This document shows positions 39,259-48,254 of a stretch of 64,000 nt of DNA, in pieces. Position numbers and translations under genes: made by a program. Position 1 is the stretch's first letter; the number at the start of each line of letters is the position of its first letter. The stretch is from assembly GCA_023376005.1 (NCBI GenBank), contig CM042152.1, positions 89,935,740 to 89,999,739 of the forward strand. The letters run 5' to 3'. The DNA is from Doryteuthis pealeii. Lineage: Eukaryota > Mollusca > Cephalopoda > Myopsida > Loliginidae. The notes beneath the pieces were generated by a model. That model worked only from the letters and a program-made list of their open reading frames with translations, was not told the origin of the DNA and searched no databases.

Positions 39259-39900
39259 TGAATTTTTTAGATGAGGCTTGATGATTTATATTATTTGGAT
39301 TATTCAGACTATTGTCCTCATCTTTATTGTTATCTACACTATTTCTCTAAATTTTTTAGATGAGGCTTGATAATTTGTATCATTTGGATTATTCAGACTA
39401 TTGCCCTCATCTTTATTGTTATCTACACTATTTCTCTGAATTTATGAGATGAGGCTTGATAATTTGTATCATTTGGATTATTCGGACTATTGCCCTCATC
39501 TTTATTGTTATCTACACTATTTCTCTGAATTTTTGAGATGAGGCTTGATAATTTGTATCATTTGGATTATTCGGACTATTGCCCTCATCTTTATTGTTAT
39601 CTGTACAATATTTTGGCCAATATGCCCTCCGGCCTTCTTTGGGTATTTCTTGTCAGACTTGGGAACCTTCTTGTCATAATCGAGAGCCATCACGTAACTT
39701 TGAACCCAAACCTTTATTCAATCCATGGAGGTATACTGTTCTCATTCTGCTAACCATAGCTGTGTGCAAGTGTTAAGCTGTGTTAATTATTATTCTATAT
39801 TACTGTTGCCTTTGACCAGGATTGAACCTGTAGCCTAGAGATAACTATCTTAGAACTGTATTAACTCAACACCTATATCCACTATGCTATGTGTCCAATT
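39259..39900 (-). mobile_element. SINE-E with 3' end amplified into 89-bp units
   Basis: On the minus strand: tRNA-like head at about 39897-39815 (CATAGTGGATATAGG, B box ACAGGTTCAATCCTGG), a spacer, an ATG frame beginning MALDYDKKVPKSDKKYPK near 39690, GGHIGQ, then the tail word GATGAGG.CAATAGTCCGAAT. The tail and 25 bp more are repeated about four times, 89 bp apart (GATGAGGCTTGAT at 39359, 39448, 39537). Confidence 0.8.
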
Positions 39901-39904
39901 GTTA

Positions 39905-40190
39905 ATGTAGTTGTACAGATAAAAATAAAGACGAGGAAAATAGTCCGAATAATCTAAATAATACACAGAGGCTAGATAATTTGTATTATTTGAACTGTTG
40001 TCCTCATCTTTATTGTTAAACATAGAATGTGTTGTCCGAATTTCCATGAAGGCTCCCGAGTTTGACAAGAAGGTTCCTGAGTTTGACAAGAAACATCTGA
40101 AGAAAGCACATCAGCCAAAATGTTGTGTTTATAACAATAAAAATGAGGACAACAGTCCAAATATCCAAATAATACAAAAAAAAACAACCT
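39905..40190 (+). mobile_element. SINE-E, headless, plus-strand copy
   Basis: Opens with opposed tail words (AAAGACGAGGAAAATAGTCC, then GTTGTCCTCATCTTTATTGT), then the frame APEFDKKVPEFDKKHLKKA (two heptads) and the tail AAAATGAGGACAACAGTCC. It meets the neighbouring SINE-E tail to tail. Confidence 0.75.
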
Positions 40191-40740
40191 TTGGACCAAG
40201 TATCCAATAGGCACCCCAGCTGGTAGTTGTTTTGAAAAGAACACCTTTAGCTTTTCACTGTACACTTCCAGTTGTGGTACGAGAGACGCATGGAAAATAA
40301 ACTTTATAAATTGTGTGAAACCATTTCTGAACAACATCCTTTTATTTAAATAAACATAAAAAATATTTTGTAAATAAAAACTATTTTCATCTAAATAAAC
40401 ATATCTGCATTTCTCTTCTGATTAAATAAAATTATTTTAATATAAAAACATGCCTTTACTTTAAAGTTTTATAATTTAAAAAAATTCCTATTGAATTAAC
40501 AGCAACAACATGAAATAACTAATTTGTTTTTGTTAAAATCAAAAACTATTTTAGCATAAAAATGTGCCTTTTGTTGTAAATATACATGAACAAACTTTAA
40601 AAAAAATCTTACAGTGAAATTCTAATACAAAAAAATTCGTCTGTTGTTTGTAAATAAACAACTGGGAGTTTACAGTGAAAAGCAAAAAGTGTTCTTTTCA
40701 AAACAGCTCCCAACTGGGGTGCCTACTGGATACATGATCC
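40191..40740. mobile_element. TIR/foldback element, about 80-bp terminal inverted repeats
   Basis: GTATCCAATAGGCACCCCAG and TTTTGAAAAGAACAC with TTTTCACTGTA.ACT on the left are inverted at the right end (40655-40740). The interior about 390 bp is AT-rich and non-coding. Probably a non-autonomous DNA transposon. Confidence 0.8.
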
Positions 40741-40822
40741 TAACTTTTTAATAAAATGTTTGCACCTGAGTCAATGTTTTTTCTTTGATAACAGTCAATT
40801 TCTCTCTCCTGCTATATATATA

Positions 40823-41013
40823 TTTTTGGGAGAATATGTGCTTAATTGAAGTCGTACCTAACTTTGAAAGTTAATTAATTAATAATTAATTAATTAGGCT
40901 AATTATTAATTAATTAACTTTAAAAATTAGGTACGACTTCAATTAAGCACATATTCTCCCAAAAATTGTCGGCTAAAAAAGCCATATCAAAACACATCGC
41001 TTGTGTATTTACT

Positions 41014-41020
<7 letters not shown>
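40823..41020. mobile_element. Hairpin element H, intermediate copy
   Basis: Arms TTTTGGGAGAATATGTGC through GTCGTACCTAA and a TTAATTAATTAAT block (40823-40892) are inverted at 40900-40970. The same right flank as H1 follows (TTGTCGGCTAAAAAAGCCAT, GTATTTACTTCTC), then (TA)n. Compared with H1 the centre is longer by the (TTAA)-rich palindrome. Confidence 0.85.
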
Positions 41021-41055
<35 letters not shown>

Positions 41056-41187
41056 CGCTGATGGCCACCAACTCAAGCGCAAAATGTGACGCTCTCCTAT
41101 ATATAAGGGATGGAGCAGTCTATGACGGCCTTTACATACAAAGCAATGTGTGTATTAAAACAGTTACAATCCCCTTAGCATTCTGTA

Positions 41188-41322
41188 AGTGATGACAGCC
41201 TAATGGTTAATGTGTCGGACTGACACCCAACCGATCGGATTTCAATTCTGGCTGTAGGTAGCTTACAAATGTCTAGCCACACTGAAGAGACTTGATAAGT
41301 CGAAACACGTGTCTGTGGATGA

Positions 41323-41323
<1 letters not shown>
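41188..41323 (+). mobile_element. SINE-D: tRNA-like head plus hammerhead
   Basis: Head GATGACAGCCTAATGGTTAA (A-box-like), ATGTGTCGGACTGACACCC and GATCGGATTTCAATTCTGG (B-box-like), linker, then the hammerhead 41271-41323, then (CT)n(TA)n. In this copy stem I is extended by GTC/GAC beyond an internal loop. Confidence 0.7.
41271..41323 (+). ncRNA. Hammerhead ribozyme motif (SINE-D type, most complete)
   Basis: Outer stem I GTC (41271-41273) with GAC (41321-41323), internal loop TAG/AT, inner stem I CCACA (41277-41281) with TGTGG (41314-41318), core CTGAAGA (41282-41288), stem II GACT-TGATA-AGTC (41289-41301), GAA (41302-41304), stem III ACACGTGT (41305-41312), C17 at 41313. All core positions are canonical. 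Predicted cleavage lies after 41313. Confidence 0.8.

Positions 41324-41360
<37 letters not shown>
41324..41360. repeat. (CT)n(TA)n microsatellite
   Basis: Joins the hammerhead of SINE-D to the next hammerhead palindrome. Confidence 0.95.
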
Positions 41361-41361
<1 letters not shown>

Positions 41362-41394
41362 TGTTGAATTTTTTAAATATAATTGTTTTCCATA

Positions 41395-41439
41395 AGCAAC
41401 TACCCAGGTTTCAGGTTATTTCACCATCATCAGGTTGCT
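41395..41439 (-). ncRNA. Hammerhead ribozyme motif, left arm
   Basis: Minus strand: stem I AGCAAC with GTTGCT (6 bp), core CTGATGA, U, stem II GGT-GAAATA-ACC flanked by an opposed U, GAA, stem III ACC-TG-GGT, A17. Everything pairs. Stem II is short and begins with a U.U apposition. Confidence 0.6.
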
Positions 41440-41523
41440 AATAATTCTTCTGGTGTTTATGCGAAGACATTTCTTGCTGTTATCAGCAAGAAATGTCTTC
41501 GCATAAAAACCAGAAGAACTATT

Positions 41524-41568
41524 AGCAACCTGATGATGGTGAAATAACCTGAAACCTGGGTAGCTGCT
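41524..41568 (+). ncRNA. Hammerhead ribozyme motif, right arm
   Basis: Core CTGATGA 41530-41536, stem II 41537-41550, GAA 41551-41553, stem III ACC-TG-GGT 41554-41561, A17 at 41562, stem I GCAAC (41525-41529) with GCTGC (41563-41567), one mismatch introduced by a C where the left arm has T. Confidence 0.55.
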
Positions 41569-41674
41569 TATGGAAAACAATTATATTTTTAAAAATTCAA
41601 CAAATAAATAAATAAAGCTCCTACAAATTTGTGGTTGAGTACTGTGATTTCTTTGTTTCATCCCAAAATTAAAA

Positions 41675-41676
41675 AA

Positions 41677-41714
<38 letters not shown>

Positions 41715-41720
41715 ATATAT
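41675..41720. repeat. (TA)n(TG)n microsatellite
   Basis: Compound tract. 41720-41950 beyond it has no features. Confidence 0.95.
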
Positions 41721-41954
41721 GTTAATCTCCTGCTGGACTCTGGGATTTCTCCATGCTCTTAAAGACATGGGCTGTAACAGACTTTGACCTGCCTTGATGA
41801 CCCATGACATGTTGACATGAAGGTTTGAATTTTATCATATCAATGTCACAAAGCCCAGACAGTCCTAGTATCTTATTTATAGCTAGATATATATGCATAC
41901 ACGTTTTCTTTTTGGTTTGAACAAAATATTTGGTAGCACTTTGTATATGTACTT

Positions 41955-42132
41955 ACTCACCTCCTCTGCACGAGTAGGATGCAACACAAGGTCAATTTTT
42001 TAAGCAGTGTTTAACAATTTATGATAAAAAAACTATCACAACTGAATTTTGAATGAAGATGTGTATATAGCTGAGCAACTTAAATAATAAAGTGATTATT
42101 TTTAGACATCTCAACTTCTATATAGATGAAAT
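41955..42132. repeat. SINE-B tail fragment (minus) and an unnamed 110-bp repeat
   Basis: 41955-42016 is an inverted SINE-B tail (GCACGAGTAGGATGCAAC, ACAAGGTCAATTTTTTAAGC). 42018-42132 (TATCACAACTGAATTTTGAATGAA, GCTGAGCAACTTAAATAATA) is repeated at 51370-51478. Confidence 0.75.
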
Positions 42133-42138
42133 CAGCAG

Positions 42139-42386
42139 GAAGCGCTTGGTGTAATGGTTAAAGTCATGGGAAATGGACTCGTTGCCCCGAGTTCAAATCC
42201 TGGACGTGGTAATTGCATTTCACTTAGCGCTAATACCCTTGGGAAAGGTATGAATCCTCCCTCCCCCCAGCTATGGGTAAATAGTAGGGCAGACTGGGCT
42301 ATTTAACCTTGGTTAGGCAACCGGTCTAGGAGAAGGAAAACTCTGAATTCAAACCTGTTAAACTCCGCTTAAGAAATTGACCATGT
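42139..42386 (+). mobile_element. SINE-B, near full length
   Basis: GCGCTTGGTGTAATGGTTAA, GAGTTCAAATCCTGGACG, body to CTTAAGAAATTGACCATG. The last 40 bp of the tail is missing. Confidence 0.9.
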
Positions 42387-42429
42387 ATAAAGCCAAGGAA
42401 AGCAAAGGTGTTTAAATACTGATTTTCAA

Positions 42430-42712
42430 GGTTGGCATATCGTCTCAGTCGGGAAGAATCGTACAACACAATATCTCTAGAGTTCAAAACTCGGAAGAGG
42501 TTGTTTGCATTTCATATAGTGCTATATACCCTTGGAAAATATGAATCCAATTATTCTCCCACCAGCTATAAGTAAATAGTAGGCAGACTGGGCTATTTAA
42601 TCTTGGTAAAGCAACCAGTATGGGAGAATGAAAACTGAATTCAAAGCTGTTAAACTGTTTAAAAACTGATCTTGTGTCACATCCTGCTCAAATAGAGGCG
42701 TTGGTAAATAAA
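42430..42712 (+). mobile_element. SINE-B, diverged
   Basis: The head is more tRNA-like at ATATCGTCTCAGTCGGGAAG than in the other copies. AGAGTTCAAAACTCGGAAG, then body words and GAGGCGTTGGTAAATAAATA. Confidence 0.8.
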
Positions 42713-42784
42713 TAAATCAATACAAACAGATTATGAAAAAAATTAGATATTATTAATAGGCTACATAATTAATAGGCTTCAGGA

Positions 42785-42787
<3 letters not shown>

Positions 42788-42871
<84 letters not shown>
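42788..42871. repeat. (TA)n(TG)n microsatellite
   Basis: Left edge of the next hammerhead element. Confidence 0.95.
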
Positions 42872-42873
<2 letters not shown>

Positions 42874-43165
42874 GAAAAATTGGAAGTGAATCCGATAGTA
42901 TGTAATATTATGAAAAATTGAAAAAACACAAAGTTCATAAACGAGTAATGTTTATTTTGCCTATGCTGCAGTGTTTCGATCTGTTTCAATAGATCATCAT
43001 CAGGGCCTTCATTAGTTTGAGGAAAAATAAATGTATCACAGAAAATAAGCAATCCGTGAGACTCATTTGCTTAATGACCGTTCAGTCTATTTAAAATTAT
43101 TGAAATGAAACTCTAGCGTTCGTGGATTTTTGAAAAAAACGTAAACAGATTTTTCATAATATTAC
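42872..43165 (-). mobile_element. Hammerhead-bearing element related to the 37.7-kb array
   Basis: GAAAAATTGGAAGTGAATCC, GATAGTATGTAATATTATG and ATTGAAAAAACACAAA match the end region at 37703-37760 and, more weakly, 63490-63545. The hammerhead lies at 42957-43010. The copy extends to the (TA)n at 43168 (TTTGAAAAAAACG, TTTTTCATAATATTAC inverted end word). The minus-strand 76-codon frame is unlikely to be coding. Confidence 0.6.
42957..43010 (-). ncRNA. Hammerhead ribozyme motif, stem III decayed
   Basis: Minus strand: stem I GGCC/GGC, core CTGATGA, U, stem II GATCT-ATTGAAAC-AGATC, GAA, then ACACTGCAGCAT, A17. Stem III would be a perfect palindrome if two A residues are read as decayed CpG (ACGC TG CA GCGT-like). 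The core is canonical. Confidence 0.5.
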
Positions 43166-43169
43166 ATAT

Positions 43170-43645
43170 ATATATATATTCAATAAATTCAGTTTTAACC
43201 ACTTTAAGAGAGAAAACAACCAATTTTGATTACATTCATTTAGAGGATCAGGAAGACAGTTAATTTGATGAGATGGGAAAATTCTGGTTTGGAAATATAA
43301 ATAATTAACAAGATGCAAACAGAATCCAAGAAGTAAGTAAATCATTGCTTTTAATTTTATCTACTGAGAGTGAGATGCTTTTAAGAGATATAAAAGATAT
43401 TGTTCATAATTATTTGAACGAAATGAATAATCTCTTGTCTTCTTTTGTCTAAGATTGCAGGTATCATTAATAATTTTTGACCAGATGAGATTAAAATTAA
43501 TTTAATTATTTGGCAACTGTCTCAAATAAAACTCTGAGTCTTTTTAGCCTTTCTAATAAAGTCTGAACAAGATTTTAGAGGGTTAGAGAAAAAATCTTGA
43601 TCTTTTTAATTCTACAATTTAATACTATAAAATGTTTTTTCTATT
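43170..43645. other. AT-rich interval without features
   Basis: No repeats of the window, no frames over 63 codons, no inverted repeats noticed. Confidence 0.6.
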
Positions 43646-43647
43646 AC

Positions 43648-44108
43648 TATTTCTCTGATTTTTTTAGATGAGTCTTGATAATTAGTATTATTTGCTATGG
43701 CTCTTAAGTTCAGATAGAAGGTTCCCAAGTCCGGAAAGAAGGTTCCCGAGTTCGAAAAGAAGGTTCCCAAGTTTGGAAAGAAGATTCCTGAGTCCAAAAA
43801 GGTTTCTGTGTTCAGAAAGAAGGTTATCAAGTTTGGAAAGAAGGTTCCTGAGTCCGAAAAGAAGGTTCCCGGGTTCGAAAAGAAGGTTCTCGAGTTTGGA
43901 AAGAAGGTTCCTGAGTTCGAAAAGAAGGTTCCCTAGTTCGAAAAGAAGGTTCCCGAATTCGAAAAGAAGTTTCCCGAGTCCGAAAAGAAGTTTCCCAAGT
44001 CTGAAAAGGAATACCTGAAGGAGGCCGGAGGCCGGAGGCCGGAGGGCACATCGGCCAAAACGTTGTACAGATTACAATGAAGATTAGGACAATAATACAA
44101 ATAATACT
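43648..44108 (+). mobile_element. SINE-E with 21-bp VNTR (about 14 units)
   Basis: Starts with the 3'-flank word TTTCTCTGATTTTTTTAGAT, then ATGGCTC, then 43710-44015 about 14 tandem units of AAGAAGGTTCCCGAGTTCGAA-like sequence. It closes with GGAATACCTGAAGGAGGCC, a triplicated GGAGGCC, CATCGGCCAAAACGTTGTAC and GAAGATTAGGACAATAATAC. In the frame of other copies the units read KKVPEFE or KKVPESE. The C/T and A/G variants are mostly at silent or conservative places, but one early stop (TAG) follows MALKFR. Confidence 0.85.
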
Positions 44109-44239
44109 AGTTTTCTATTAATTTAGTCTTCTGAACCAAAGAACATGACTAAATTGCTTTGTTGATTGCAATAAAATTTGGTTCTTTTTCAAAAAATAAG
44201 AAAATTAGAAACAACTTGTTTGTTCAAATATTTATGAGA

Positions 44240-44370
44240 AATTATACGCACACAGATACATACATACATACATACATACATGTAAGTTGAAAATAGCCGA
44301 AAAACGTGTCAATAAAATAAAATAAAATCTATTTTATTCATTCAGCATTTTCTTTCCTTTATTTTTCATT

Positions 44371-44410
<40 letters not shown>

Positions 44411-44553
44411 GGCCTATGAGAGAATTAAATTACATGAAAAAATAAATGAAAAGCCAAGTAAGATATGATGAAAAATAATAAATGTGTAACCACCATGTAC
44501 ACAGAGACTTACATAGATAGATGAAAAGGAAAAAAGTTAGGAAAGATATGAAA

Positions 44554-44587
<34 letters not shown>

Positions 44588-44753
44588 CCACACATATATT
44601 CACACATGCACACACATATATCTATATGTATATTTATACACACATATATAAAAAGACTGAGATAGATATAAACAGATTAATATATATATATATATGTGTG
44701 TGTGTCCGTGCAAATAATTTATTGGTACATATATAAACAGATATGAAAAGACT

Positions 44754-44797
<44 letters not shown>

Positions 44798-44870
44798 ATG
44801 TATATATGTGGAGGGGGGAATAACTTTTTGTACATATATAAACAGTCTAAGATAGATATAAGATAGATAT

Positions 44871-44921
<51 letters not shown>

Positions 44922-45345
44922 AATAATTATTTGATACAGCACAATGATAAAACGATTTTTAAAAGGGAGAATCATATTTTAATATAAAATACATTGTAAG
45001 ATAAACTTGAGGACCATATTATTTTCAAAAGTGATCATCAGTAAATTAATGAATGTATCCTCTTCCACCTTTTAGTATTTCCCTCTATCAAACAATCTTT
45101 CAATCATTTATTCATCGATGATCACTTTTGAAAATGAAAAGTTTTTTTATATTATATTTTGTGTATATATATATATTTTTTATTTTTTATTTTTTACTTC
45201 TAAACTCTACCAGTGTGGAAAAAAAACCCTAGGTAATTCAGCTTTTCAAAATAATTTTTTTTTTCAAACTGACATCTTAAAAAAAAAGAAAAAAAAAGAC
45301 CAGCACATCTGTACTTTCTGAAAATAGGTAGACTCATGTAGGTAC

Positions 45346-45409
<64 letters not shown>

Positions 45410-45484
45410 GACATCCATGTATGCTTCTTTGTTGGTATATCTGGTGAGTCTAGTTCTCAGTGTGTATATTATACTTGTATAGAT

Positions 45485-45539
<55 letters not shown>

Positions 45540-45540
45540 G
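44240..45540. repeat. Microsatellite-rich block
   Basis: (CATA)n 44262-44283, (CA)n 44393-44412, (TA)n 44558-44582, 44680-44696, 44757-44792, 44875-44919, 45346-45403 and 45490-45536. Short islands between them are shared with 46.07 kb and 62.5 kb (see 45405). Tyr/Ile frames are low complexity. 44285-44310 has a hammerhead-like 3' scrap (GCCGAAAAACGTGTC). Confidence 0.85.
45405..45489. repeat. Unnamed repeat between (TA)n tracts
   Basis: TTGTTGGTATATCTGGTGAG, TCTAGTTCTCAGTGTGTATA. Found inverted at 46065-46125 and 62490-62580, always flanked by (TA)n. It may be another tail of a hairpin family. Confidence 0.7.
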
Positions 45541-45554
45541 TTAAGTAAACAAAC

Positions 45555-45825
45555 AAACGTGTTTATTTTTTATATGGCTTTAAGCCGACAATTTTTGGAG
45601 GATATGGGCTTAATTGAAGTCATACCTAATTTTGAAAATTAATTAGTTAATAATTAATGAATTTAGGCGGGCATATATGTTCAAATGTAAGGTTGACATT
45701 TTCTCGATTCGTTTAGCCTTACATTTGAACATATATGCCCGCCTAAATTCATTAATTATTAAACTAATTATTTTTTAAATTAGGTATGACTTCAGTTAAG
45801 CACATATCCTCAAAAAAAAAAATAA
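45555..45825. mobile_element. Hairpin element H, long copy with nested palindrome
   Basis: Outer arms (TTTTTGGAGGATATGGGCTT, GAAGTCATACCTAATTTT at 45591-45640; inverted at 45770-45822) match H1 and H2. Between them a second palindrome has arms of about 45 bp (GGCGGGCATATATGTTCAAA, TGTAAGG...CCTTACA) around a 25-bp loop (45693-45713). The left flank is the H right flank inverted (TATGGCTTTAAGCCGACAA). Confidence 0.85.
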
Positions 45826-45834
45826 TATATATAT

Positions 45835-46051
45835 ATTTAGGGATTTTGTGTGAAGCATGGATGTGAAATAAGTGAGAAATTCTGTTAGATATTATGTGTT
45901 AAGTTTCATTTTATTTCATTCAATATTTCAGAGATTTTAAAGGAGGCTCACATATAAATATTGAATGAAATAAAATGAAACTTAAAACATTACATCTAAT
46001 CAAGTTTCTCATTTATTTCACACCCATGCATCCCAAAAAAATCCCTAAAAT
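45835..46051. mobile_element. Foldback element, about 95-bp arms
   Basis: TTAGGGATTTT.TGTGAAGC, GTGAAATAA.TGAGAAA, TTAAGTTTCATTTTATTTCA on the left are inverted at 45955-46051. The loop holds GAGATTTTAAAGGAGGC. (TA)n on both sides. Confidence 0.85.
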
Positions 46052-46121
46052 ATATATTATAGACATATATATATAAAAAACATATATACAAATATAATAT
46101 ACACACTGAGAACTAGACTCA

Positions 46122-46190
<69 letters not shown>
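46122..46190. repeat. (TA)n microsatellite, about 66 bp
   Basis: One of the longest pure TA tracts of the window. Confidence 0.95.
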
Positions 46191-46191
<1 letters not shown>

Positions 46192-46194
46192 CAT

Positions 46195-48235
46195 AGGTAT
46201 ACAGAATTATATTTATATATTGATGAAACTGGATATGGAATTTTTTGAATAAAAGAGAAAATAAGAGAATAAAATCATCAACATTTAATTACTTACCATT
46301 TATATAAGTTTTAAGGACTTGGTTAGAATAAGTCCTTTGAAGAATCCTCGTAGAAAATGGTAATTCCTTTCTTCCAAATAATATAAAGCTATTTCCCAGA
46401 GTACAGATATCCAACAGACTAAATTAGAAACAAATTATTCCTTCTCGGCAGATATCCGCATTGCATGTTGCGATTTCCTCAGAAAATCAAATTAAATAAG
46501 ATAATAAAAATTATCCAATTTAAAATTTGTAAACTCTTTTTGTTTTAAGGATATCAGGATTTCTTTTTCTAGGAAAACTGTATTCTATTTTAAAATCAGT
46601 GCTGTGTGCCTTTTTCTTTTCAACCGCGATGTTCACTGCATAATTCAACTTTAAGACTCTCCTCATTTAATCCAAACCTGGATTAATTAATCCATTAATT
46701 CACTTGTAAGCAATTGTCCTAAAACTTTGTAAATATTGGACAGGTGAAGGTCATGTACTTTTTGTTATTAATTAAAAAACAGTACGACCGAAGAAAAGAA
46801 TGCCTTGAGCTTTCCACCAAGACTTGTGAATGTTTTTTTCTTTCTTTATTCTTTGATGTTGATTCTAATTTGTTGTTTAAAGTTAAACGTTTGGTTCTTG
46901 ACAGACAAATCAGTTTTTAGATGAAAGCAATCTATTCCAATGAAATAAACAGAAAGTGTATTTTACTAAAAGTCAGTACCCCCAGGTTATAAAAAAAATA
47001 ATCAACAATTATTTATTAATTTGATTCTTCTTTTGTTGGAATTGTAAATTTTTTTACTTAAATTAGATTAAGAAAAAAAAAATGATTGGTCAAATTCTCT
47101 TACGTTTTGAAATATTTGTTTTTCTATCCATAAATCATCTTAAAATCTCTCCGTCTATTTAAAAAAATTATTTTTCTGATTGTTCTGTTTACCCAGATTA
47201 ATATTTTTGTTGATATAATTAAGTCAACTGTTTGATAATCTCTAAAGACATTTAATTTTTAAATGTTATTCTTCTCGTTTTGTGGTTTTATTTTATCCAG
47301 ATTGTATTTTCTGATTTTTATATCTTATTTTCAAACGTGTCAGATGGATAAATAACAAACAACACAAAAAATATTGCCTGAATATTCAAACTGTGCATAT
47401 GACATTTGAAAATAAAGGAATGTTTTCAATTTTTGAAAACAACAATAAATTCATGAAAACTTCAATTGTGTTATTTGCTTGTCTTTCACAGACAGGATTT
47501 TTTTTTTTACTGGTTATCAGGTTCAAAATTTAATAATATTATTGAAAACTATTTTTGTTTAACATCCACAAATTCACGTTGGAGCGTTTTCTTATTCCTT
47601 GCTCATTGCCGGGGTTTGTTTTTCTTCAATAGAAACATGAGCACTCCAGTTAATGGCCGACAAAAGAAACATGAGCACTCATCTCCAGTTGATAGCTGAC
47701 AGCAGATAAACACTAAGTGCTTACCTGAAAATCTCAAGCTGTCCCATTTGTTATTTGATCCAACAAATTCTACATAATCCAGTCTTATGAATCCTTTTCA
47801 GTAAGGGATCATCAAAGGCACAATGAATGCATCCAGTGTCATAAGTCACATGGACCTAATTTTTTTAACTGTTACTTTAGAAGGCAGATTCCTTAGAAAA
47901 AAAATGTTTAGATGATGTAAACGAAGGTAAGGATTAAAATAGGCAAATACCAGTTTACACTAAATCCAATTAATACCTGGATATAATACCTGGTATTAAC
48001 TTTATCTTCTTATTTGCCTATTTATTTCAGGAAGTGACTTATCATGACACTTACGTTCAATATGTGCAGTTAAAAGGTGGATATATTTAGACATACATAC
48101 TTCTGTATTAGTAAATATGTGTATAAATATAGTAAATCAATTGTTGATTCATAAATAAATGAACAGTAAGAAATCTGTGTCATCAATGTACTTAACACAC
48201 AGTCAGGTAAAACTTGCAAATCATACTCAAAATGA
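46195..48235. other. About 2 kb AT-rich interval without recognisable features
   Basis: No window repeat family matches, with two trivial exceptions: AGAAACATGAGCACTC twice at 47630 and 47663, and a local palindrome at 47968-47992 (AATACCTGG.TATAA, ACCTGGTATTAA). Frames are short and Phe/Leu-rich. This is unique-looking intergenic or intronic sequence. Confidence 0.55.
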
Positions 48236-48254
48236 CATGACCCAGAAAAAAAAG

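Larger units (their letters stand above)
41361..41610. mobile_element. Palindromic element, about 110-bp arms, a hammerhead in each arm
   Basis: Left arm 41361-41477 and right arm 41485-41608 are inverted copies (TTGAATTTTT..AATATAATTG outer, GAAGACATTTCTTGCTG inner) with few differences. Each arm contains a complete hammerhead oriented outward (minus at 41395-41439, plus at 41524-41568). No coding capacity. (TA)n lies left and, after about 70 bp, right. Confidence 0.85.

Noticed and set aside
44280..44310. GCCGAAAAACGTGTC as a SINE-D hammerhead
   Set aside because: Only the 3' half is similar; there is no CTGANGA core upstream.
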